Shown here: piece after piece, positions 1 to 5,581 of the stretch
How the letters are laid out: every line of letters starts with the position of its first letter
How positions within the stretch are numbered: position 1 is the stretch's first letter
Translations under genes and position numbers: made by a program
Notes under the pieces: generated by a model
Told to the model about the DNA's origin: nothing
The model's database searches: none
The model's input: only the letters and a program-made list of their open reading frames with translations
DNA from: an uncultured Eubacteriales bacterium
GTDB taxonomy: Bacteria > Bacillota > Clostridia > Christensenellales > Borkfalkiaceae
Reading direction: 5' to 3'
Length of the DNA: 9,236 bases
Assembly (NCBI GenBank): GCA_900556195.1
Contig: USOJ01000024.1
Coordinates: 1 to 9,236, forward strand

Positions 1-1581
1 CGCGGCGGACATGCCGGTCGCGTATTTGTACACGTAGAAGGAGTTATAAAAGTGAGGTATTCTCGCCCATTCGTAAGCGATTTCGTCATCGGAAACGACG
101 GCGTCGCCGTAATATTTTTTGTTAAGTTTGAGATATTCGCCGTTAAGGTAATCTTTAGTAAGCGGAATACCCTTTTCTGCCGAATCGTGAGCGATATACT
201 CGAATTCCGCAAACATAGTCTGCCGGAAGATAGTGGTTCTTATCATTTCGAGATAATACGAACACAAATATTTTTTAAGTTTTACGTCCGTACTGTTCTT
301 TAAGAGATATTTAAGCAATAATACTTCGTTGACCGTACTTGCGACTTCCGCAACGAATATTTTATAATCCGCTTTAGACTTGGGTTGAGCCGCGTCGGAC
401 TTATACGAATGCATGGAATGTCCGAGTTCGTGCGCGATAGTAAACACGTCGTGAGTCGTCGGTTGATAGTTCAGAAGAACGTAAGGATGTTCTATGCCGT
501 ATACGCCTACGCTGTAAGCGCCGCTTCTCTTACCCTCGGTTTCTTCCACGTCGATCCAGCCTTCGTCGTGCGCTTTCTGCAGAAGTTCGCCGTAATCTTC
601 GCCGAGAGGAGCAAGTCCCTTTTTAACGAGTTTGAAGGCTTCTTCGTAAGGTAATTTGAGTTCCGCGTCTTCGACGAGAGATACGTACATATCGTACATA
701 TGCATTTCGTCGTAACCGAGCGTTTCCTTTCTGTCTTTTACGTATTTATGAAGCGTCGGCAATGCGCCGTTGACGTATTTCAGAAGATTCTTATATACTT
801 CCGCAGGCACGTCTTCGTTTTCGAGCGCGCGTTCCAGACAACTGTTATATTTGCGCGCTTTGGTCAGGAATACGTCTTTATTTACGTTACCCGCGTACGT
901 CGCGGTTATAGTATTGAGGACGTCACGGAAAGCCTTGTAAAACGCCTTGAATGCGGTTTCTCTCACTTTTCTGTCCTTCGAATCCATGCAAACCGAGTAC
1001 ATTCCGTGGCTTAACTTGATTTTTTCGCCGTTTACCTCGATTTCGGGAAAAGCAAGGTCGGCATTGTTTATCATAGTAAAAATTTCCTGAAATCCGCCGA
1101 ACACCTGCCCGCCGAGCGAAAGTATATTTTCGCAATCTCTCGAAAGAACGTGCGGCTTCGATTTTAGCATTTGTTCAAGTTGATAATCGTAATCCTTAAA
1201 TCTTTCGTCTGCGATTATCGCTTTTAATTTTTCCTCCGGAAGAGCCGTAATTTCGGGCGTAACGAACGAAACCGAGGAAGAATATTTAACGAACAGATTA
1301 TCGACTCTCGAATTAAGCGCGTTCGCATCGGAATTTCTCGTATCTACGTCACGGTACATCATTGCGTAAACGCCGAGTATTTCGAGTTTTATTTCTAAGT
1401 CGTCCATATAGCGAAGACATTCGAGTAAAACGTTTTCATCCGCAAGTTTACCTTCGAATTTTGAAAAATCGAGTTTACTTAAAATTTCGCTTTCTATAAC
1501 GGTAAAACCTTTTTCACCGTCTACGATTTCGGACAGATTCCACTTAAGATGCGACGGAACGTCGTTTCTGTTTAATGACAT
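1..1581 (-). CDS. pepF: Oligoendopeptidase F (M3 family zinc metallopeptidase), 3' end cut by window
   Basis: Cytoplasmic zinc endopeptidase that cleaves short oligopeptides. The reading frame is open for 527 codons from the ATG at 1579-1581 to the left edge with no stop. Family members are about 600 residues, so roughly the last 70 are missing. The zinc motif HELGH is at residues 384-388 (bases 418-432). The third ligand is probably Glu412 in the segment FVAEVASTVNE. Near the edge the protein reads WARIPHFYNSFYVYKYATG, a hallmark stretch of M3B peptidases. The N-terminus (MSLNRNDVPSHLKWNLSEI) is also typical, with the W-L/D-L element that opens PepF proteins. A strong AGGAG site directly follows the stop of the upstream membrane-protein gene and sits 7-8 bases before the ATG, which fixes the start. 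The gap between the two genes is 13 bp, so this is the last gene visible in the minus-strand cluster. The family call is secure. The peptide substrates are unknown. Confidence 0.95.
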   Translation of the reverse strand, partial: MSLNRNDVPSHLKWNLSEIVDGEKGFTVIESEILSKLDFSKFEGKLADENVLLECLRYMDDLEIKLEILGVYAMMYRDVDTRNSDANALNSRVDNLFVKYSSSVSFVTPEITALPEEKLKAIIADERFKDYDYQLEQMLKSKPHVLSRDCENILSLGGQVFGGFQEIFTMINNADLAFPEIEVNGEKIKLSHGMYSVCMDSKDRKVRETAFKAFYKAFRDVLNTITATYAGNVNKDVFLTKARKYNSCLERALENEDVPAEVYKNLLKYVNGALPTLHKYVKDRKETLGYDEMHMYDMYVSLVEDAELKLPYEEAFKLVKKGLAPLGEDYGELLQKAHDEGWIDVEETEGKRSGAYSVGVYGIEHPYVLLNYQPTTHDVFTIAHELGHSMHSYKSDAAQPKSKADYKIFVAEVASTVNEVLLLKYLLKNSTDVKLKKYLCSYYLEMIRTTIFRQTMFAEFEYIAHDSAEKGIPLTKDYLNGEYLKLNKKYYGDAVVSDDEIAYEWARIPHFYNSFYVYKYATGMSAA

Positions 1582-1594
1582 TTTAGTATCTCCT

Positions 1595-2152
1595 TTAATT
1601 TATTTCGTCGAACACGTCTTCTTCGCTTTTTAATCCGTAAGATAAAAGACAGTTCGCGTGCGTAACATATTTAATTATATCGCCGTTTTTGAAATCCGGC
1701 ATTTGCTTTTCTTTGTCTACCAGAACGTGGCGGCGCATATATTCCTGCGTTTTATCCGACCATTCGAGAACGATCATCGTATGATAATCGACGTAACCGA
1801 CTTCGGTTATTCCTTCGTCGTTTTTAACGAACGTGCTTACGCTCATTTGCTTATCCCCCGTTTTCGTATCGTCTAAAAATCTGAAATAATATTTCGCTCT
1901 TTTATACGGTATTCCGAGATATACGACCGAAAATATAACGCCCAGAACCGAAACGACACACACTGAAACCAAATACGCGTCCTTTTGATTTACGAGCGAT
2001 TGGGTGTATTGATAAGGCAACTGTAAAAAACAGATAAACAGCGTAAGACAAACGGCAAACAACACGCCTAAAACTATAAAGTATATGGCAAGTAATTTTT
2101 TCTTTCTCGCTTTTGCGGCGGCGTAATCGCCGTCGTTATATAAATGTATCAT
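1595..2152 (-). CDS. Uncharacterised two-pass membrane protein with C-terminal soluble domain
   Basis: I do not recognise a named family. The 185-residue protein has a short charged N-terminus with a basic patch (ARKKK, residues 15-19). Two hydrophobic segments at about 20-44 and 59-81 are separated by a short polar loop. A soluble tail of about 100 residues follows, with alternating hydrophobic residues that suggest beta strands. The basic residues before segment 1 and after segment 2 (YKRAKYYFR, 83-91) predict that both ends lie in the cytoplasm. The tail ends with a pattern like NGDIIKYVTHANCLLSYGL (156-174). I have a vague impression of similar endings in other small clostridial membrane proteins but cannot name one. 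The ATG at 2150-2152 is preceded by a GGGGAAG ribosome site. The gene lies 18 bp after degV and 13 bp before pepF, so it is probably co-transcribed with them. No function is assigned. Confidence 0.85.
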   Translation of the reverse strand: MIHLYNDGDYAAAKARKKKLLAIYFIVLGVLFAVCLTLFICFLQLPYQYTQSLVNQKDAYLVSVCVVSVLGVIFSVVYLGIPYKRAKYYFRFLDDTKTGDKQMSVSTFVKNDEGITEVGYVDYHTMIVLEWSDKTQEYMRRHVLVDKEKQMPDFKNGDIIKYVTHANCLLSYGLKSEEDVFDEIN

Positions 2153-2170
2153 AATTTTCTTCCCCGCATT

Positions 2171-3019
2171 TTAATCCGGTAAACAAAACATCAAGCCAAT
2201 CGTATTATATCCGCAATGGCTCGTAACGGTACTGCCCGCCGTAGAATCGATTATCGTTTTGAAATTAAATTTGCTTTCGATAAGAGATCTGGTATAATCC
2301 ACCAATTCCGCATCCGACGGACTATGAATAAGTACCGCTCTCGTATCGTCGTAATTTTTGTATTCCAACGCAAGATCGTCGATATATTGCGCGAGCGAAC
2401 GTTTAAGAGCCCCCACGTACTTTTTCTTGACCTGCAACGCACCGTCTACGATTGAAATCGACGGGTGAATTTTTATTATTTTCGACACAATTAACGCAAC
2501 CGACGAACACCTTCCGCCTTTATGCAGAAAATCAAGTCTGTCTACCACGAAAGACGTTTGAACTTTTTCGTTGAATCTTTTTGCCTTTTCGACTATTTCG
2601 TCTATCGGCGCGTCGGATTTTATCATATCGGCAGTTTTCAATATCTGTAGTCCTTGTCCGGACGAGAGAGAGTAACTGTCGATAACGTAGACGCCTTCGA
2701 AATCTTTCGAGGCAGCCTCGGCGTGCTCGTAGCAGGAAGACGCTTTCGACGAAATGCAAAAATGAATCACTTTATACCCGTCGTCCACGTACTTTTTGAA
2801 AAACTCTGCGTATCTGTCGGCTGAAACGGCGGACGTTTTCGGCAAAATACCTGTCTTATTAACAAAATCCAGAACGTCGGCCGACGTAACGTCTACGGTA
2901 TCAAACTTTTCTTCGTTGCCGAGAAGTATGGATATCGGACAAATCCGCACGTCGTACTCGCGCAATATGTCGTCGGGTAAATCGCATGTACTGTCGGACG
3001 TAATTATAATCTTATCCAT
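2171..3019 (-). CDS. DegV family fatty-acid-binding protein
   Basis: DegV family proteins bind a fatty acid; some (FakB) present it to the kinase FakA for phosphorylation and incorporation into phospholipid. The 282-residue length is normal and the family landmarks occur in order. They are SDSTCDLP (8-15), TSAVS (62-66, in place of the common TSxPS), ISSKASSCYE (89-98, matching the SSKxSGTYQ site), VIDSYSLSSGQG (112-123), FLHKGGR (164-170) and HCGYNTIG (268-275, matching the HxGPGTIG site). Thr62 and a serine near 94-95 are the expected carboxylate-binding residues. The proline of TSxPS and the Gly-Thr of SGTYQ are changed, so ligand preference may differ. The start is ATG at 3017-3019, with GGAG about 9 bases upstream inside lepB. 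The first 8 bases overlap the end of lepB, which suggests translational coupling. The family is certain. Whether this copy acts as a FakB is not shown, and no fakA is present here. Confidence 0.93.
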   Translation of the reverse strand: MDKIIITSDSTCDLPDDILREYDVRICPISILLGNEEKFDTVDVTSADVLDFVNKTGILPKTSAVSADRYAEFFKKYVDDGYKVIHFCISSKASSCYEHAEAASKDFEGVYVIDSYSLSSGQGLQILKTADMIKSDAPIDEIVEKAKRFNEKVQTSFVVDRLDFLHKGGRCSSVALIVSKIIKIHPSISIVDGALQVKKKYVGALKRSLAQYIDDLALEYKNYDDTRAVLIHSPSDAELVDYTRSLIESKFNFKTIIDSTAGSTVTSHCGYNTIGLMFCLPD

Positions 3020-3641
3020 TGAGTGTTTCTCCGTGTGTTTTTTCGTGTCGTAAACCGTTTATCGACGATAAAAATTTATAATACCAGGCATAGTTATGGC
3101 GATACTTTAACGACCAGTCGGGAATAACGCCTATCACGTTAGCCAGCGGACGAGTTCCTATCTTTCTGCTATCCGTAGAATGTTCGCGATTATCGCCGAG
3201 AAAATAAACGTCGCCTTTGTTGACCGTAAATTCCTGTATCTCAAGTTGAGAATTTCCGCTGTCATAAAAAGCGTAAGGCTCGCTTAACTTAACGTAATCT
3301 TTTTCGTTTTTCTTTTTGCGGTAAAGTTCGCCGTCAATCGTCTTTATACTATCGCCTTCAAACGCAATCGCCCTTTTGATGTAATTCGTGTTTTGGTCTA
3401 TTCTGATTACTATTATATCTCCATACGAGGGGGACTTTTTTTTATCCATTATCAGCCAATCGCCGTTTTGTACGGTATTATTCATCGAATCGCCATCTAC
3501 GAGAACGGGGGAAAGCCAATACGTCTTGATCAACGTCGATGCGGTCAAAACCAGAATCAGCAATATGAGAATAACGTCAAATACGGATATTCTGTTTTTC
3601 TTTTCTTCGCCGCGCGACAGAAGATTGTCTTTACTTAAAAT
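3012..3641 (-). CDS. lepB: Signal peptidase I (type I leader peptidase), start uncertain
   Basis: Membrane-anchored serine protease that removes signal peptides from exported proteins, with its active site outside the membrane. All S26 boxes are present. Counting from the TTG at 3561-3563, Ser26 is the nucleophile in DGDSM, Lys63 is the general base in YIKRAIAFEGD, GDIIVIR (48-54) is box C, and GDNREHSTDSRKIG (123-136) is box E. A start at that TTG would cut off half of the N-terminal membrane anchor and has no ribosome site. The same frame is open back to the TGA at 3651-3653. The missing half (residues such as ISVFDVILILLILV) lies in that stretch, which holds no ATG, GTG or TTG. I therefore propose the ATT at 3639-3641, preceded by GAGG with 7-base spacing, giving 209 residues (Ser52, Lys89). 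The alternative is readthrough of the TGA, which is in the same frame. The family is certain; the start is inference. Confidence 0.9.
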   Translation of the reverse strand: MLSKDNLLSRGEEKKNRISVFDVILILLILVLTASTLIKTYWLSPVLVDGDSMNNTVQNGDWLIMDKKKSPSYGDIIVIRIDQNTNYIKRAIAFEGDSIKTIDGELYRKKKNEKDYVKLSEPYAFYDSGNSQLEIQEFTVNKGDVYFLGDNREHSTDSRKIGTRPLANVIGVIPDWSLKYRHNYAWYYKFLSSINGLRHEKTHGETLNG

Positions 3642-3648
3642 AACCTTA

Positions 3649-3652
3649 CCTC
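3649..3652 (-). promoter_or_regulatory. Ribosome binding site supporting an ATT start for lepB
   Basis: On the minus strand GAGG overlaps the TGA stop of the upstream hydrolase-like gene and lies 7 bases before the ATT at 3639-3641. No comparable purine-rich site precedes the TTG at 3563, so this site favours the longer signal peptidase. ATT initiation is rare, with infC as the classic case, so the assignment is tentative. Confidence 0.45.
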
Positions 3653-5315
3653 AGATAATCAGGACGTTGTTTATAACGAATTTCGCATCCGATTTTATCG
3701 ACATAGCGAACACTTTATCATAATTTTTTATAACGAATCCGACGTCGGATTTGAAATCGGAAATCTTAACCAAAATATTTTGCCAGATATTTTCGGATTT
3801 TAGTTCTTGCGTAAAAGAATATTTTTTAATTTCGCCGTCGTCTTCGTAGAGAGTCAACGTGAGCGGACAATATTCGTTTACGAAAGCGTCGAATTTCAGA
3901 ATAGAAGCGTCGGTCAACGAAAAATCAGGATCGCATAACTTAAAACTTAAAAGTCCGCTCTGCGAATACGCGCCGACTATTCCATCGGGTCCGATTATTT
4001 CTTCAATGTTTTTATCGGCAAAAATCGAAATCGAAGCGTCTTCGTCTATAAAAGTAAGTCCGTTCAACCCCTTTTTACTCGAATATATCAATTTTGACGA
4101 TAATTTTTTATCACTCGTTTTTTCTACTTTCTTAAAAATTTCTTTCGAGCAGAAAACCGTACCGTCGGCAAATTCAACCGAGCAAAAGGCAAAAACGATT
4201 CCTTTACTCTCGATTGAATATAAAACGGAGCGTTTTCCGAGTTCGTCTTCCGTCGCTTCGTATCTTACCCAATCTCTTTTTGACGCGTACTTTACGCCCT
4301 CGTTGACGTAAACGCAGATATTCTTTGCTTTAAGGTTACCGTAATCCGCTTCAAAACGTAGTTTGTCTCCTTCTTGCTTACATACCAAATCCACGTGTTT
4401 AGGACTGATTTTGGATTTTTTACCGATATAAGTTTCCAAAAACGCAAGCACGTCAATCTTTGCGCTTTCGCTTAAATGCGCGTCGTATCCGACCGAATAA
4501 GCGGTAAAACAAGGTACGCCGTCGTTTACTCTCGAAAGAGTATCGCCCGCCCTGTCGAAATCAAAAAAAGTACTGTTCGTCGAAGTAAGATAAAGTATCG
4601 GACATCTTACGTACGGAGCATAAGCGTGGGCGTCTACCGCCGCGACGTATTTACGCGACGAATCGTCCGCCTCGATAGGCTCTTTCGCATTTTCGTCGAA
4701 TTTGCATACGTTTTTATACGCCGTCCACCCGGCTCCGAACATAGCGATAAAGCAAGTTACTCTTTTATCGAAGGCGGCAATTTGCCAACCTACGTTCGCG
4801 CCGATTTTATTACCCGCAAGACATATCGAATCGAAACCGATTTCTTTAAGATACTTTACGGCGTATCTGCCGACCGCAACCCATTCGTACCAACAAGTTT
4901 CTTTCGCGCTTTCGTCGACGAAATCTTTACGTCTGCCTGCGTTGACTACGTTGGCGTAATATACCGCCGTAGGATATTCGGTATGATTGACCGAACCTTC
5001 GCGTTTTCCGTAAACGTCAATCGCAAGAACGGCATATCCGACGCTTAAAAATTCTTTGAAAGTATCCGACCCGATTTTTTCGTTGTCGTTCGGAATATAA
5101 AGAATTGCGCCTTTCGGGGTAATGTCGTCGGGAACGGAATAGTAACCGAAAATTCTCACGCGTTCGTTACCTACGGCTCTGCCCGAAAAATAGACTTCGG
5201 ATATAATCGCCCCGTCAACCTTCATTTTACTTACGGTCGTACTTTTAAGCGGTAACGAATCGTCGAAATCGCTCCAAAGGGATATGGGAGTCAATAGACT
5301 ATTCTTAAAATTCAT
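3651..5315 (-). CDS. Alpha/beta-hydrolase-like (acetylxylan-esterase-like) protein, probable pseudoenzyme with C-terminal beta domains
   Basis: A 554-residue protein in three parts. Residues about 40-298 look like an alpha/beta hydrolase of the acetylxylan esterase/dipeptidyl-peptidase-like group, with a strand-turn segment GYAVLAIDVYGKREG (93-107), a nucleophile-elbow context ICLAGNKIGANVGWQIAAFD (164-183) and a closing helix LAFLETYIG. At the elbow the usual G-x-S-x-G reads GNKIG, so lysine 170 stands where the catalytic serine should be. The acid position usually written GTND reads STNS (245-248). His280 is kept. The domain therefore appears catalytically dead, or it uses different chemistry. 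Residues about 304-398 look like an Ig-like beta domain. Residues about 400-554 resemble a jelly-roll carbohydrate-binding module, ending W-x-N-I-L-V-K-I-S-D-F and INNVLII. There is no signal peptide or membrane segment, so it is probably cytoplasmic. The ATG at 5313-5315 has GGAGAG just upstream. It heads the minus-strand cluster and ends at TGA just before lepB. The fold assignment is from memory of family patterns. Confidence 0.75.
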   Translation of the reverse strand: MNFKNSLLTPISLWSDFDDSLPLKSTTVSKMKVDGAIISEVYFSGRAVGNERVRIFGYYSVPDDITPKGAILYIPNDNEKIGSDTFKEFLSVGYAVLAIDVYGKREGSVNHTEYPTAVYYANVVNAGRRKDFVDESAKETCWYEWVAVGRYAVKYLKEIGFDSICLAGNKIGANVGWQIAAFDKRVTCFIAMFGAGWTAYKNVCKFDENAKEPIEADDSSRKYVAAVDAHAYAPYVRCPILYLTSTNSTFFDFDRAGDTLSRVNDGVPCFTAYSVGYDAHLSESAKIDVLAFLETYIGKKSKISPKHVDLVCKQEGDKLRFEADYGNLKAKNICVYVNEGVKYASKRDWVRYEATEDELGKRSVLYSIESKGIVFAFCSVEFADGTVFCSKEIFKKVEKTSDKKLSSKLIYSSKKGLNGLTFIDEDASISIFADKNIEEIIGPDGIVGAYSQSGLLSFKLCDPDFSLTDASILKFDAFVNEYCPLTLTLYEDDGEIKKYSFTQELKSENIWQNILVKISDFKSDVGFVIKNYDKVFAMSIKSDAKFVINNVLII

Positions 5316-5374
5316 CTCTCTCCGTAAACGTAGACTTAACGCTTAAATCTACTTACACTTATAACTATACCGAC

Positions 5375-5403
5375 ATTATACACTATTTCTCAAAATTTTG
5401 CGA
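5375..5403 (-). promoter_or_regulatory. Candidate promoter of the hydrolase-lepB-degV-pepF cluster
   Basis: The minus strand carries a perfect TATAAT at 5375-5380. The matching -35 region at about 5398-5403 (TCGCAA, 17-bp spacing) is a poor match to TTGACA. The expected transcript start near 5368 gives a leader of about 50 bases before the ATG at 5315. The weak -35 lies inside an inverted repeat, which would suit a regulated promoter. A long A/T tract at about 5417-5440 could act as an UP-type element. Confidence 0.55.
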
Positions 5404-5408
5404 GAAAT
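5385..5408. repeat. Inverted repeat overlapping the minus-strand -35 region (possible operator)
   Basis: The arms ATTTCTC (5385-5391) and GAGAAAT (5402-5408) are perfect complements separated by 10 bases, and the spacer contains AAAATTTT. The dyad is centred near 5396-5397, about 17-20 bases upstream of the TATAAT on the minus strand. A protein bound there could block or aid polymerase. No matching regulator can be named from this window. AT-rich DNA gives such repeats by chance fairly often. Confidence 0.35.
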
Positions 5409-5492
5409 ATTTGGCTTTTTTAGAAATTTTTTTATATTTTTCAAGCGTATTTTCGCAAAAATGACAAATTAGTCGTTTTAATCGATATGCGG

Positions 5493-5506
5493 CACAATAT
5501 TTTGTG
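5493..5506. repeat. Short inverted repeat upstream of the dnaB-like gene promoter
   Basis: CACAA (5493-5497) and TTGTG (5502-5506) flank TATT. The dyad sits about 30 bases upstream of the plus-strand -35 box, where an activator or repressor might bind. The arms are only 5 bp, so support is weak. Confidence 0.25.
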
Positions 5507-5532
5507 TCAATGAAAAAACTTTTCCAAAAAAC

Positions 5533-5561
5533 TTGCCATTTTTTCGGGATTGTGATATATT
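5533..5561 (+). promoter_or_regulatory. Sigma-A-type promoter of the dnaB-like/dnaI-like operon
   Basis: TTGCCA (5533-5538) and TATATT (5556-5561) are separated by exactly 17 bp, matching the consensus at 5/6 and 5/6 positions. Transcription should begin near 5567-5569. That leaves only about 14 bases before the ATG at 5582, and the ribosome site begins almost at the RNA 5' end. This placement rules out an upstream GTG at 5504 as the start. Confidence 0.7.
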
Positions 5562-5569
5562 ACGCTAAC

Positions 5570-5573
5570 GGAG
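5570..5573 (+). promoter_or_regulatory. Ribosome binding site that fixes the dnaB-like start at 5582
   Basis: GGAG lies 8 bases before the ATG at 5582-5584. The in-frame GTG at 5504 has no purine-rich sequence ahead of it and lies upstream of the promoter, so it is not used. Confidence 0.75.
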
Positions 5574-5581
5574 TTATAACC

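Noticed and set aside
680..710. Repeated GTACATATCGTACATATGCAT-like bases
   Set aside because: This is a coding stretch (MHMYDMYV) of pepF with repeated Tyr/Met codons, not a repeat element.
52..1014. Plus-strand open frames opposite pepF
   Set aside because: The minus strand carries an unbroken PepF reading frame with all catalytic motifs, so the opposite frames are shadows.
3651..3653. TGA read as tryptophan (genetic code 4)
   Set aside because: Tryptophan is encoded by TGG in all genes here and no gene has an internal TGA. TGA also ends the helicase-loader gene at the expected place, so the standard bacterial code applies.
3859..5048. Long plus-strand open frames (about 3859-4311 and 4476-5048) opposite the hydrolase-like gene
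   Set aside because: Their predicted proteins are rich in basic and aromatic residues with no recognisable motif, and no ribosome site stands out. The minus-strand gene has a coherent fold signature, so these are codon-bias shadows.
5504..5581. Upstream GTG start giving a 497-residue DnaD-like protein
   Set aside because: The 26 extra residues lie over the promoter, have no ribosome site, and are not part of the winged-helix domain. The ATG at 5582 has GGAG upstream.
5316..5581. Riboswitch, small RNA or origin in the divergent AT-rich region
   Set aside because: The region holds promoters and short dyads only. I see no DnaA box cluster, no conserved riboswitch-like structure and no hairpin followed by a U tract.
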